A stretch of 64,000 nt of DNA from Neisseria canis (GTDB lineage Bacteria; Pseudomonadota; Gammaproteobacteria; Burkholderiales; Neisseriaceae): positions 1,922,001 through 1,986,000 of the forward strand of contig NZ_LR134313.1 of assembly GCF_900636765.1 (NCBI RefSeq). The letters run 5' to 3'. Both the position numbers and the translations under genes were made by a program. Positions 1-8,481 of the stretch are shown here, piece after piece. The notes beneath the pieces are model-generated. The model searched no databases and was not told where the DNA came from. It saw nothing but the letters and a program-made list of their open reading frames with translations. Each line of letters opens with the position of its first letter. Position 1 is the first letter of the stretch.

Positions 1-1
1 C

Positions 2-2302
2 GCTTGGGAATTTCTCACCTCTCCCGAATGGCTGAACCTGCCCAAAGAAAAACTCTTGGCCACCGTTTACGCCGAAGACGACGAAGCCTACAACATCTGG
101 CTCAACGAAATCGGCATGCCGTCTGAAAAAATCATCCGCATCGGCGACAACAAAGGAAGCCGCTACGCCAGCGACAACTTCTGGCAAATGGGCGACACTG
201 GCCCCTGCGGCCCCTGCTCCGAAATCTTCTACGACCACGGCGACCACATCTGGGGCGGCCCTCCGGGAAGCCCCGAAGAAGACGGCGACCGCTTTATCGA
301 AATCTGGAACTGCGTATTCATGCAGTTCAACCGCGACGAACAAGGCAATATGAACCCGCTGCCCAAGCCTTCGGTAGATACCGGCATGGGCTTGGAGCGC
401 ATGGCCGCCGTGATGCAGCATGTTAACAGCAACTACGAAATCGACCTGTTCGGCAACCTGCTCAAAGCCGCTGCCCGCGAAACCGGCACCGAATTCAGCA
501 TGGAAGTGCCCAGCCTGAAAGTGATTGCCGACCACATCCGCGCCTGCTCATTTTTGATTGCCGACGGCGTGCTGCCGAGCAACGAAGGCCGCGGCTATGT
601 GCTGCGCCGCATCATCCGCCGTGCCGTGCGCCATGGCTACAAACTCGGCCAAAAAGGCGCGTTCTTCCACAAACTCGTGCCCGATTTGGTGGTCGAGATG
701 GGTTCAGCCTATCCCGAACTGAAAGAACGCCAAAGCCAAATCGAAGAAGCCTTGAAAAACGAAGAAACCCGCTTCGCCCAAACCCTCGAAACCGGCATGG
801 CTTTGCTGGAGAACGCCCTTTCAGACGGCCGCAAAATGCTGGACGGCGAAATCATCTTCAAACTTTACGACACCTACGGTTTCCCCTACGACCTTACCGC
901 CGACATCTGCCGCGAGCGCGGAATCGATATGGACGAAGACGGCTTCAACCGCGAAATGGAAGCCCAGCGCACCCGCGCCCGCGCCGCACAAAGCTTCAAA
1001 GCCGACACCCAAATCACCTACGACGGCCAAGACACCGAGTTCAAAGGCTATACCCAACGCCAAACCGAAGCCAAAGTATTGGTCTTATATAAAGGCAGCG
1101 AAGCCGTAACCGAACTGAACGAAGGCGAAAGCGGCATCGTTGTGCTCGACCAAACCCCTTTCTATGCCGAATCGGGCGGACAAGTGGGTGATGTCGGCCA
1201 TATCGTTTCAGACGGCCTCAACTTCCGCGTGGAAGACACACAAAAAATCAAAGCCGCCGTTAACGGCCACTTCGGCAGCGTCGTAACAGGCCGTCTGAAA
1301 GTCGGCGATAGCGTCAGCGCACAAGTCGATAACGCCATCCGCGACGCCATCACCAAAAACCACAGCGTTACCCACCTGATGCACCAAGCCCTGCGCGACG
1401 TGCTCGGCACCCATGTCGAACAAAAAGGCTCGCTGCAAAACGCCGACATCACCCGCTTCGACATTTCCCATCCGCAAGGCATCACTGCCGAAGAAATCGC
1501 CGAAGTCGAACGCCGCGTCAACCATGCCATCATGCAAAACGTGCCCGTAGAAGTCAAAACCATGAGCATGGAAGAAGCCCAAAAAACCGGAGCCATGATG
1601 CTGTTCGGCGAAAAATACGGCGACTTCGTGCGCGTTGTTGTTATGGACGAATACTCCACCGAACTGTGCGGCGGCACCCACGTTACCCGCACCGGCGAAA
1701 TCGGCTTCTTTAAAATCATTTCCGAAGGCGGTATCGCAGCAGGCATCCGCCGCGTCGAAGCCATCACCGGCCAAAACGCCCTGCAATGGGCGCAAAACCA
1801 AGAGCGGTTGATCAAAAACATCATCGCCGAAGTCAAAGCCCAAACCGAGCGCGACGTATTGACTAAAATCCAAGCCAACGCCGCCCAAACCAAAGCGCTG
1901 GAAAAAGATTTGGCCAAAACCAAAGCCGAGCTTGCCGTACACGCCGGCGCCAAACTTTTAGATAACGCCAAAGACGTAGGCGAAGCCAAGCTCGTGGTTG
2001 CCCAAATCGAAGCCGACGCAGCCGCCTTGCGCGAAATCGTTACCGATCTTACCGGCAAATCCGATAAAGCCATCGTACTGCTCGCCGCCGTAAACGACAG
2101 CAAAGTTTCCCTGTGCGCAGGCGTTTCCAAACCCTTAACCGCCAAAGTGAAAGCAGGCGACTTGGTTAAATTTGTCGCCGAGCAAGTAGGCGGCAAAGGC
2201 GGCGGCCGGCCGGATTTAGCGCAGGCCGGCGGTACGGATGCTGCTAAATTGCCTGATGCTTTGAATAGTGTGGATGATTGGGTTGGCGGAAAGCTGGCTT
2301 AA
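2..2302 (+). CDS. alaS: Alanyl-tRNA synthetase, 3' part (5' end outside window)
   Basis: Charges tRNA-Ala with alanine in the cytoplasm. The frame is open to the left edge, so the true start lies upstream; 766 residues are visible of a family length near 875. Visible signatures are the end of the class II catalytic core ([11 protein letters not shown]), the editing-domain HxxxH (HSVTH), the CGGTH zinc/editing motif at 1667-1681, and the glycine-rich C-terminal end [15 protein letters not shown]. The gene contains canonical Neisseria uptake sequences (ATGCCGTCTGAA at 116-127, AGGCCGTCTGAA on either strand at 1207-1218 and 1288-1299, a core match at 820-830). I saw no copy of the TGCCTGTCTGAA dialect used by the rest of the window, which suggests this segment was imported from another Neisseria. 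Confidence 0.97.
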   Translation, partial: AWEFLTSPEWLNLPKEKLLATVYAEDDEAYNIWLNEIGMPSEKIIRIGDNKGSRYASDNFWQMGDTGPCGPCSEIFYDHGDHIWGGPPGSPEEDGDRFIEIWNCVFMQFNRDEQGNMNPLPKPSVDTGMGLERMAAVMQHVNSNYEIDLFGNLLKAAARETGTEFSMEVPSLKVIADHIRACSFLIADGVLPSNEGRGYVLRRIIRRAVRHGYKLGQKGAFFHKLVPDLVVEMGSAYPELKERQSQIEEALKNEETRFAQTLETGMALLENALSDGRKMLDGEIIFKLYDTYGFPYDLTADICRERGIDMDEDGFNREMEAQRTRARAAQSFKADTQITYDGQDTEFKGYTQRQTEAKVLVLYKGSEAVTELNEGESGIVVLDQTPFYAESGGQVGDVGHIVSDGLNFRVEDTQKIKAAVNGHFGSVVTGRLKVGDSVSAQVDNAIRDAITKNHSVTHLMHQALRDVLGTHVEQKGSLQNADITRFDISHPQGITAEEIAEVERRVNHAIMQNVPVEVKTMSMEEAQKTGAMMLFGEKYGDFVRVVVMDEYSTELCGGTHVTRTGEIGFFKIISEGGIAAGIRRVEAITGQNALQWAQNQERLIKNIIAEVKAQTERDVLTKIQANAAQTKALEKDLAKTKAELAVHAGAKLLDNAKDVGEAKLVVAQIEADAAALREIVTDLTGKSDKAIVLLAAVNDSKVSLCAGVSKPLTAKVKAGDLVKFVAEQVGGKGGGRPDLAQAGGTDAAKLPDALNSVDDWVGGKLA

Positions 2303-2315
2303 TTTTGGTTTGATT

Positions 2316-2344
2316 GAGGCCGTCTGAATGTTTCAGATGGCCTC
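2316..2344 (+). terminator. Canonical AG-DUS hairpin after alaS
   Basis: GAGGCCGTCTGAA and its near-complement TTCAGATGGCCTC face each other across a 3-nt loop, 13 bases after the alaS stop. The left arm is a perfect canonical AG-DUS (2317-2328) and the right arm has one substitution. No other hairpin in the window uses this dialect. It probably terminates alaS. Confidence 0.7.
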
Positions 2345-2360
2345 ATGTGTTAGAAATCAT

Positions 2361-2607
2361 CGTGTTGTTGATGGCGAAGTGAAAGCACGTGCCCAAGCGA
2401 GTTGGTTTACTAATCTCAACCACGATAAACGCCATGAAGAACTGATGTTATACAAACGCCACACGCCCGAGGAATATCCGTATTACGACAATGAACGATG
2501 CGATAGAAGCCGTAAAGTAGCGAAAATCCTGTGATTTTGACGGAGTATAGGGCGTACCGATTACGTTTTTGGACAAGCATAACTCTGAACAGTTTGAAAT
2601 TATCGGT
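2361..2607 (+). pseudogene. Relic of an EcoRI-type adenine-specific DNA methyltransferase (C-terminal fragment)
   Basis: Conceptual translation gives WFTNLNHDKRHEELMLYK, then HTPEEYPYYDN, then in shifted frames NDAIEAVK, CDFDGV, a stop, and GVPITFLDKHNSEQFEIIG. From family knowledge these blocks, in this order, match the C-terminal half of the EcoRI-methylase family of adenine-specific methyltransferases. At least two frameshifts and one in-frame stop break it, and the N-terminal half with the catalytic motif is absent. It is a dead remnant of a restriction-modification gene beside the atypical alaS. No restriction endonuclease is visible nearby. Confidence 0.6.
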
Positions 2608-2724
2608 TGGCAATTACTCTTACGGAGAGCTAATTGGGCATTTAAAAGGAGGTAATGACTATAAGTAAATCTACTTAATTTACATTACAATCTTTTCACG
2701 ACCTATTCAATAGACTTCTAAAAA

Positions 2725-2833
2725 CTTGCCTTAGCCAAACTTGAACAAGGCATCTCCATCCGCAAAGTTAGCCAGGGAATTCGGTATCAGTTCCGATACG
2801 GCGTATAGATGGAAAAAGAACCTCGTCCCTAAG
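2725..2833 (+). pseudogene. Transposase N-terminal relic (IS630-type helix-turn-helix)
   Basis: Reads LALAKLEQGISIRKV, then after one frameshift AREFGISSDTAYRWKKNLVPK. This looks like the N-terminal helix-turn-helix of IS630-type transposases common in Neisseria. Nothing of the catalytic domain is present. The surrounding bases (2608-2724 and 2834-3008) contain no gene I can support. Confidence 0.5.
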
Positions 2834-3008
2834 TGTTGGTAACTATGCGAAAATTTTACCAACTAAAAACGGCCGATTCAATCGGATTAAATTGGATTGA
2901 ATTAGATAGCAAGACACGTTAAAACGGCAGGAAGGCTTTTAAATATAATGGCTTGGTTGGTGCGCTTGGATAGTATCAGACAAAAAATAACCGCTTGAAA
3001 GCGGTTTG

Positions 3009-3093
3009 TGGTGCCCAGGGTCGGACTCGAACCGACACACCTTTCGGCGGGGGATTTTGAGTCCCCTGCGTCTACCAATTTCGCCACCTGGGC
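3009..3093 (-). tRNA. tRNA-Leu (anticodon CAA)
   Basis: The reverse strand folds as an 85-nt long-variable-arm tRNA including encoded CCA. Acceptor GCCCAGG pairs fully with CCTGGGC. The anticodon stem GGGGA/TCCCC closes the loop CTCAAAA, giving anticodon CAA for UUG codons. The T arm contains GGTTCGAGTCC. It lies 50 nt downstream of a second, nearly identical tRNA-Leu on the same strand. Confidence 0.95.
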
Positions 3094-3143
3094 GGCAGCA
3101 TATTAACTATATTAATTAAATAAACAGTTAAAAATCTATTTTG

Positions 3144-3228
3144 TGGTGCCCGAGGTCGGACTCGAACCGACACACCTTTCGGCGGGGGATTTTGAGTCCC
3201 CTGCGTCTACCAATTTCGCCACCCGGGC
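3144..3228 (-). tRNA. tRNA-Leu (anticodon CAA), second copy
   Basis: Same body and CAA anticodon as the downstream copy. The acceptor stem differs (GCCCGGG with CTCGGGC, one G-U pair). The compensated differences show two functional genes. Encoded CCA is present. It is the promoter-proximal gene of the pair, so the two are probably cotranscribed. Confidence 0.95.
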
Positions 3229-3241
3229 CAGCGAAGATGGT

Positions 3242-3269
3242 ATTATAGCAGCTAAATGAAACTTGTAAA
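3242..3269 (-). promoter_or_regulatory. Sigma-70 promoter of the tRNA-Leu pair
   Basis: On the minus strand TTTACA (3264-3269) is followed after 16 nt by a perfect TATAAT (3242-3247). The -10 element ends 13 nt before the first tRNA base. Confidence 0.7.
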
Positions 3270-3377
3270 CTGTTTATAAAGGCTTAAAATAAAATAGACA
3301 GCAATGCTTTGATTTATTGAAAATATTTAATGAAATAAAGAATCCCCCGAAAGCGGCATAGCGATGCGGTTAGGCTG

Positions 3378-3383
3378 TATAAT
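3378..3383 (+). promoter_or_regulatory. Candidate -10 element upstream of the Sco-type gene
   Basis: A perfect TATAAT sits 37 nt before the ATG at 3421. I see no good -35 at normal spacing, so it is weak or activator-dependent if real. The rest of 3229-3408 shows no gene. Confidence 0.35.
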
Positions 3384-3420
3384 GCCGCCAAAACTTGCTA
3401 TTTAGGGAATGGATTTGATT

Positions 3421-4038
3421 ATGCGTGCGTTGTGTTTGATGTTGATGATGGTTTTTAGCGCTTCAGCCTGCACCCAAGAAGACAAACCGATGCCGGTTGC
3501 TGAAAAGGCTCAAGAAAATTTACCGGCATTCAATGGAAGCGACATTTCAAACGAAAGCTTGGGCGGTAACTTTACTCTGCTTGGCCGCGGTAATCACGCT
3601 TTTAATCTGAATGATTTGCGCGGTAAAGTTGTAATTTTGGCTTTTGGTTTCACACATTGCCCGGATGTGTGCCCGACGGGCTTGGCTACTTATGCTGATG
3701 TGTTAAAACAGCTTGGAAAACAGGCGCAGGACGTGGTGGTAGTGTTTGTAAGCGTTGATCCCGAAAGAGACACGCCTGAATTAACCGATCAATATGTACG
3801 CCTTTTTCACGAGAGTTTTATCGGATTGTCGGCAAAATCTGAAAAAGACATCGAAACGGTGAAGCAGCTTTACCGTATCCATGCAAAAAAAGTTCCGCTT
3901 AAAAATGGCGATTATACGGTTGACCACACCGCAGGCACTTACCTTTTGAACCGCGACGGGAAAGCCGTTGCCTTCGAACCTTACGGCAAAACCGCTACGG
4001 AAATCGCAGATGATGTAAGAATCCTGCTAAGCCGTTAA
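3421..4038 (+). CDS. SCO1/SenC-family copper chaperone lipoprotein
   Basis: Thioredoxin-fold protein of about 205 residues. Sco proteins deliver copper to the CuA site of cytochrome oxidases or act in redox defence at the outer face of the inner membrane. An N-terminal hydrophobic segment ends in a lipobox-like SASAC, so the mature protein is probably lipid-anchored in the periplasm. The metal ligands are visible: the CxxxC motif in HCPDVCPTG and the distal histidine in VDHTAGTY. ATG 3421 is preferred because AGGGA at 3404-3408 lies 12 nt before it; ATG 3409 would leave no spacing. It ends in a hairpin terminator and converges on ruvB. Confidence 0.88.
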   Translation: MRALCLMLMMVFSASACTQEDKPMPVAEKAQENLPAFNGSDISNESLGGNFTLLGRGNHAFNLNDLRGKVVILAFGFTHCPDVCPTGLATYADVLKQLGKQAQDVVVVFVSVDPERDTPELTDQYVRLFHESFIGLSAKSEKDIETVKQLYRIHAKKVPLKNGDYTVDHTAGTYLLNRDGKAVAFEPYGKTATEIADDVRILLSR

Positions 4039-4054
4039 AAAAACGGCTTTGTTT
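4029..4054 (+). terminator. Intrinsic terminator of the Sco-type gene
   Basis: AAGCCGTT and AACGGCTT flank a 5-nt A loop and are followed by TGTTTT. The stop codon (4036-4038) lies inside the hairpin. Confidence 0.6.
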
Positions 4055-4064
4055 TACATTAGAA

Positions 4065-4100
4065 CAATGCCTGTCTGAACACTTTTTCAGACAGGCATTG
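4065..4100. terminator. DUS hairpin between convergent Sco and ruvB genes
   Basis: Inverted DUS copies at 4068-4079 and 4086-4097 extend to 15-bp arms. The position between convergent genes fits a bidirectional terminator. Confidence 0.75.
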
Positions 4101-4160
4101 TTACTGTGTGCGCCGATAACCGATACGCTTCTTCAACAATGTGGATTTTTCAGCTCAGGC

Positions 4161-5192
4161 TTATTTTTCAAACCTCAAACCGAAATGCAGGTAGCTGCGC
4201 TCGGTGGCCATGCGGCCGCGGGGTGTGCGCTGTAAAAAACCTTGCTGGATTAAATAGGGTTCGATTACGTCTTCAATCGTATCCGTGCTTTCTCCGATGG
4301 CGGCTGCCACATTATCCAGCCCGACCGGGCCGCCGCTGAATTTATGGAGAATGGCATCTAAAAATTTTCTGTCCATCACATCCAAACCTTCGGCATCCAC
4401 ATCCAGCATGCTTAACGCGGCATCGGCTGTGGCCGAAGTAATTTTTCCGCCGCTTTTCACTTCGGCATAATCGCGTACGCGGCGGAGCAGCCGGTTGGCA
4501 ATGCGCGGTGTACCCCGGCTGCGGCGGGCGATTTCCATTGCGCCGGTATCGTCGATATCCAATTGCAATAAAGCGGCGGAGCGCCCCACAATCACGGCCA
4601 AATCTTCATTGCCGTAAAACTCCAGCCGCGAAACAATGCCGAAACGGTCGCGCAGAGGGTTGGTGAGCATACCGGCACGGGTGGTGGCGCCTACCAATGT
4701 AAACGGCGGCAGGTCGATTTTTACGGAGCGTGCGGCTGGGCCTTCGCCAATCATAATGTCGAGCTGGTAATCTTCCAGCGCCGGGTAAAGAATTTCTTCC
4801 ACAACCGGGCTTAGGCGGTGGATTTCGTCGATAAACAATACATCATGCGGCTCGAGATTGGTAAGCAGAGCGGCCAAATCCCCTGCCCGCTCGAGCACCG
4901 GCCCGCTGGTTTGGCGCAGGTTCACGCCCAGTTCGCGCGCAATGATGTGCGCCAAAGTGGTTTTACCCAAGCCCGGCGGGCCGAACAGCAAGGTATGGTC
5001 GAGCGCCTCGCCGCGCTTTTTGGCCGCTTGGATAAAGATTTCGAGTTGCTCTTTGGCTTTTGCCTGACCGATATAGTCGGCCAAAGCTTTGGGGCGCAAT
5101 GCGCGCTCGAGTTGCTCTTCTTGGGCGGATAGGGTTTTCGGCGTAATCACGCGCTCGCTTCGCGAGGCGGTGAGGTTGTCGGTTTGCAGCAT
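4161..5192 (-). CDS. ruvB: Holliday junction branch migration ATPase RuvB
   Basis: Hexameric AAA+ motor that drives branch migration of Holliday junctions with RuvA and RuvC. The 343 residues match the usual family length. Walker A GPPGLGKT is at about residues 71-78 and Walker B LFIDEIHR at about 119-126. The sensor region [18 protein letters not shown] and the C-terminal winged-helix end with RTPRGRMA are intact. As usual in Neisseria it is not next to ruvA or ruvC. It starts at ATG 5192, after the cls gene on the same strand, with a DUS hairpin between them. Confidence 0.98.
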   Translation of the reverse strand: MLQTDNLTASRSERVITPKTLSAQEEQLERALRPKALADYIGQAKAKEQLEIFIQAAKKRGEALDHTLLFGPPGLGKTTLAHIIARELGVNLRQTSGPVLERAGDLAALLTNLEPHDVLFIDEIHRLSPVVEEILYPALEDYQLDIMIGEGPAARSVKIDLPPFTLVGATTRAGMLTNPLRDRFGIVSRLEFYGNEDLAVIVGRSAALLQLDIDDTGAMEIARRSRGTPRIANRLLRRVRDYAEVKSGGKITSATADAALSMLDVDAEGLDVMDRKFLDAILHKFSGGPVGLDNVAAAIGESTDTIEDVIEPYLIQQGFLQRTPRGRMATERSYLHFGLRFEK

Positions 5193-5242
5193 AATGTAGG
5201 TTTCTGTTTAAAATGCAGGGTGTTATGATACCCGAAATTAAG

Positions 5243-5276
5243 AATGCCTGTCTGAAAGCTTTTTCAGACAGGCATT
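5243..5276. terminator. DUS hairpin between cls and ruvB
   Basis: DUS at 5245-5256 with its inverse at 5263-5274, arms extended by AA/TT and further A/T pairs. It lies just downstream of the cls stop on the minus strand. Confidence 0.7.
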
Positions 5277-5286
5277 GATGGTATGT

Positions 5287-6768
5287 TCAAAGCAAAGGTG
5301 CAAGCAGACGCACGCTGTTTTCCACCAATCCCCACCATCTGCTGCGCTGCTGCCAGGCTTTTACCGTAACGTAGCGGCTTTGGCTGAGATACTGCTGCTG
5401 CAAGGCGGCTACTTCCTGAGTGGTTTTTTCGTCATAAACCGCCAAGCTGATTTCCAAATTGAGGAAGAAGCTGCGCATATCCATATTGACTGTGCCGAAC
5501 AAGGTATAGTCTTCGTCGATAGTCAGCGTTTTTGCGTGCAGCAAGCCGCCTTCAAACAAAGCGATCTTCACGCCTGCATCAAGCAGCATCGGATAATAGG
5601 CGCGCGAAGCATAACGCACCATCATGGAATCTACTTTGGCCGGCAGCACCAAAGTTACATCCACACCGCGCTTGGCCGCCACCACCAAAGCGGTAAGCAG
5701 CGGGTCGTCCGGCACGAAATACGGCGTGGTAATCACGATTTTGCGGGTTGCTGCATAGATCACGCTGATAATTGTGTCGTAAATCACGCGCTGGGCTTGG
5801 TCGGGTGCAGAAGGAATCACCTGCACCACAACTTGACCCGCCTGTATTTTCTGCGGCAGCAGCTCGGCCACAATGCTGCCGTGTTCCGTGATGTATTGCT
5901 GCACTTCAGACAGGCTTTCGTCACATTCCACCGCCACATCGGCATAAAACACCGCCAGCATTTCCAGCACCATAGGCCCGCTGCAACGCATCATTACGTC
6001 CACCCACTCGCCCACACCCGCGTCTTTTTTGAAAAAACGCGGATCAACCAAGTTGAAGCTGCCGGTATAGCCGATTTTCTTATCAACAATCAATAGCTTG
6101 CGGTGGTTCCGCAAATCGCTTCGGGTAAACAGCGTGCGCCAGATGCCTACCGGTAAAGCGGTATGCACCTGAACCCCTGCGTTTTTCAGCTTGTCGGGCC
6201 AAGCGCTGCCGAAAAAATCGGCGCTGCCCACCGCGTCGGCAAGAATCACGCAATTAACGCCGCGTCCGGCGGCATTAACCAACTCGTTGAGCATGCTCTC
6301 GATTTTGCCTTGCGGCTGGATAATGTAAAAAGCCAGCAAACACGATTGCCGCGCCGAACGGATGTCTGCCAGCATGGCATCCACAATATCGTCGGTTGTG
6401 GCGAGCAGCGTGAGGGAATTGTTTCTGGTTGCGCCCATTCCCGTGGTATCTGCGGCCACCCTTGCAATTCCGCGGTAGCGCGAGCCGATTTCATTGGTAA
6501 TGTCCAAATCGGTATCGGCAAGATGCTGCTCGATAAATTCGCCGTAAAAGCGGTTCATTTCAGCCGAACGCTTGGCACGCGCCATACCCAAACGCGGCTC
6601 GCCCACCAGCATATAGGCCACCACGCCGAACAGCGGAAACACAAACAAAATAATCAGCCATGCAAACGCCGTGCCCGTGTTGCGCTGGGTGTAAAGCACG
6701 CGCACCATACAGACAAGCGCCGCCGCCGTATGCAGAAAAACCAAAACCTGACCCCAAGATATTGACAT
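5287..6768 (-). CDS. cls: Cardiolipin synthase (phospholipase D family)
   Basis: Makes cardiolipin by phosphatidyl transfer at the inner membrane. The chosen start gives 493 residues. Two N-terminal transmembrane helices (VLVFLHTAAALVCMV and AWLIILFVFPLFGVVAYML) are followed by two PLD domains with HxKxxxxD motifs, HRKLLIVDKKIGYTGS near residue 222 and HAKTLTIDEDYTLFGT near 411. The frame extends upstream to 6876, but ATG 6768 is preceded by AAGGG with good spacing and begins directly before the first helix, so I use it. The regions 6769-7060 hold only a repeat hairpin. Confidence 0.93.
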   Translation of the reverse strand: MSISWGQVLVFLHTAAALVCMVRVLYTQRNTGTAFAWLIILFVFPLFGVVAYMLVGEPRLGMARAKRSAEMNRFYGEFIEQHLADTDLDITNEIGSRYRGIARVAADTTGMGATRNNSLTLLATTDDIVDAMLADIRSARQSCLLAFYIIQPQGKIESMLNELVNAAGRGVNCVILADAVGSADFFGSAWPDKLKNAGVQVHTALPVGIWRTLFTRSDLRNHRKLLIVDKKIGYTGSFNLVDPRFFKKDAGVGEWVDVMMRCSGPMVLEMLAVFYADVAVECDESLSEVQQYITEHGSIVAELLPQKIQAGQVVVQVIPSAPDQAQRVIYDTIISVIYAATRKIVITTPYFVPDDPLLTALVVAAKRGVDVTLVLPAKVDSMMVRYASRAYYPMLLDAGVKIALFEGGLLHAKTLTIDEDYTLFGTVNMDMRSFFLNLEISLAVYDEKTTQEVAALQQQYLSQSRYVTVKAWQQRSRWWGLVENSVRLLAPLL

Positions 6769-6981
6769 TGCAACCCTTTTTATCATTAATATCGAATGCT
6801 CAAAGTTTAGCATAGAAAGCGGCAACACATGCCTTGGTGGGCAGCCTGCTGCAACAAATGGCTTTATCGCTGCCAAGCCGTTATTGCGCCTTAGCTCTGG
6901 GAATATAGTTACTCAACTTAAAAGTACATTCTCCATACTCTGGATTGATCTGAGTATCTTTGAGTTTCTTCAATTTTCGAG

Positions 6982-7004
6982 ATACTCGGGTCAAGCCCGA
7001 GTAT
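6982..7004. repeat. Stem-loop repeat (copy 1)
   Basis: ATACTCGGG and CCCGAGTAT form a perfect 9-bp stem around TCAAG, followed by GACGGGGGTTGTTA. A diverged copy with the same core and tail occurs at 39583-39616. It lies between cls and gloB. Confidence 0.6.
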
Positions 7005-7060
7005 GACGGGGGTTGTTATTAAGAATTGGCCAAACTGTTTGCACGTTGCTCGAAACAACA

Positions 7061-7093
7061 ATGCCTGTCTGAAACATGTTTTCAGACAGGCAT
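7061..7093. terminator. DUS hairpin downstream of gloB
   Basis: DUS at 7062-7073 and inverse at 7081-7092. It follows the gloB stop on the minus strand, a likely terminator of the nudF-gloB pair. Confidence 0.7.
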
Positions 7094-7115
7094 CCGCAAG
7101 AATCAGCCGGCCGCA

Positions 7116-7862
7116 TCAAAAAGAATTCTTCAATTCCCTCAACGCTGCAAATACGGCTTCGTCGCCATCCAAAGTTTGACCCGACAACTTTTCCACCTGC
7201 CTGATTAAAACCGTTTGGCCGGTGCGCAGAAAAGGATTCACCGCCCGTTCGTGCGCCAGCGTTACCGGCAAGGTCGGAATCTTGCCGGCCGCCCGCAAGG
7301 CCTCTGCCACCGCCGTATTGCCCGGCTCCACATATTCGGCGAAGCGCAGATTGGATGCTGTGTATTCGTGCGCAGGATAAAACAGCGTGTTTTCCGGCAG
7401 GCCGTTGAAACGCTGGATGCTGTTGAACAATTGACCGATTGTGCCGGTAAACACGCGCCCGCAGCCCGCGCTGAACAAAGTGTCGCCGCAAAACACATGA
7501 AGCCTGTCTGAAAGCAGAAGATAGGCGAAATGGGTAGCCGTATGCCCGGGCACATGCCATATCTGGGCTTCCCTTCCGCAAAACGCAACTTTGCCGCCTT
7601 CTTCGATTTTGTGCGTGATACCTTCAATATCGGTGTTACCGTATACTTCGCAATCGGGAAACGTCCGCAGCAAACTTTTTATGCCGCCTGTGTGGTCGTT
7701 ATGATGGTGGGTAAGCCAAATCTGACGCAACGTCAGACCGTGTTCTGCCAGATAGTCCAGCACCGGCGCCGCATCTCCGGGGTCGACACACACGGCATCC
7801 TTGCCGCATCGCAGCAGCCAGATATAGTTATCTTGAAAAGCGGGAATCGGAACTATCTGCAC
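7116..7862 (-). CDS. gloB: Hydroxyacylglutathione hydrolase (glyoxalase II)
   Basis: Hydrolyses S-lactoylglutathione to lactate and glutathione, the second step of methylglyoxal detoxification. The 248 residues form a metallo-beta-lactamase fold with the binuclear metal motif THHHNDH at residues 51-57, further ligands in WHVPGHTATH and VFCGDTLF, and the C-terminal HEYT substrate-binding motif. It follows the Nudix gene by 3 nt on the same strand and is probably cotranscribed with it. A near-DUS (AGCCTGTCTGAA) lies inside the gene near 7501. Confidence 0.95.
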   Translation of the reverse strand: MQIVPIPAFQDNYIWLLRCGKDAVCVDPGDAAPVLDYLAEHGLTLRQIWLTHHHNDHTGGIKSLLRTFPDCEVYGNTDIEGITHKIEEGGKVAFCGREAQIWHVPGHTATHFAYLLLSDRLHVFCGDTLFSAGCGRVFTGTIGQLFNSIQRFNGLPENTLFYPAHEYTASNLRFAEYVEPGNTAVAEALRAAGKIPTLPVTLAHERAVNPFLRTGQTVLIRQVEKLSGQTLDGDEAVFAALRELKNSF

Positions 7863-7865
7863 GGC

Positions 7866-8399
7866 TTATCCTTCCAAAAGCCATTCCTGCAAACCGATAA
7901 GCGTTTTCGCATCTTCAATTTCACCGTTTTTCAAGGCTTGCAGCACCTCTTGGCGGCTCAACACCACCGTTTCGACAAACTCGTCTTGATCCGGCTCCAA
8001 ACCGCTGGTCTCGCTCACGTTAACCGCACGGTAAAGATACATTTTTTCGTCACAAAAACCGGGCGCAGTGTAAAAAATGCGCATCAATTCGACACGCTCC
8101 GCCTCAAACGGGGTTTCTTCGGCCAACTCGCGCAAAGCGCACACCGCCGGATCTTCCCCCTCTTCCAGCTTACCGGCCGGGAACTCCAACATGGCTTTAT
8201 CGCAGGCATAGCGCCATTGGCGCACAAACACCACCCTGTCGTCCGGCGTAACCGCCAAAACACAAGCCGCACCCGGGTGGCGGATAACCACTCGGAAGCT
8301 TTCGTTGCCGTTGGGCAGACGCACTTTGTCTTTGGCAATCGACACAAAAGTGCCGTTGAAAATCTGTTCGGAACTGATTTGGGTTTCAGTTAAATCCAT
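7866..8399 (-). CDS. nudF: Nudix hydrolase, ADP-ribose pyrophosphatase type
   Basis: Predicted to cleave ADP-ribose or related nucleoside diphosphate sugars. The 177 residues contain a Nudix box, GKLEEGEDPAVCALRELAEE then TPF. The glycine normally found after EEx is proline here; the catalytic glutamates remain. The fold elements FRVVIRHPGAACVLAV and VRQWRYA fit the ADP-ribose pyrophosphatase subfamily. The gene lies 3 nt upstream of gloB. The symbol is tentative because substrate cannot be read from sequence. Confidence 0.85.
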   Translation of the reverse strand: MDLTETQISSEQIFNGTFVSIAKDKVRLPNGNESFRVVIRHPGAACVLAVTPDDRVVFVRQWRYACDKAMLEFPAGKLEEGEDPAVCALRELAEETPFEAERVELMRIFYTAPGFCDEKMYLYRAVNVSETSGLEPDQDEFVETVVLSRQEVLQALKNGEIEDAKTLIGLQEWLLEG

Positions 8400-8433
8400 C
8401 GGCGTATCCTTTCATTTTCATCATAAGCATGTT

Positions 8434-8445
8434 TTCAGACAGGCA
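8434..8445 (-). repeat. Single DUS upstream of nudF
   Basis: One unpaired TTCAGACAGGCA in the gap between radC and nudF. It has no partner, so it is not a hairpin. Confidence 0.8.
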
Positions 8446-8481
8446 TTGTATCTTAATTTTCAAACGCACCGGCAATCCTGC

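Noticed and set aside
1162..2196. Long antisense open frames opposite alaS, and similar ones opposite cls (5275-6096), aceE and thrC
   Set aside because: They mirror strongly conserved coding frames on the other strand, lack recognisable domains and have atypical composition. They are shadows of GC-biased codon use.
3009..3228. The two tRNA-Leu genes as an assembly duplication
   Set aside because: The bodies are the same but the acceptor stems differ in a way that keeps pairing in each, so they are two real genes.
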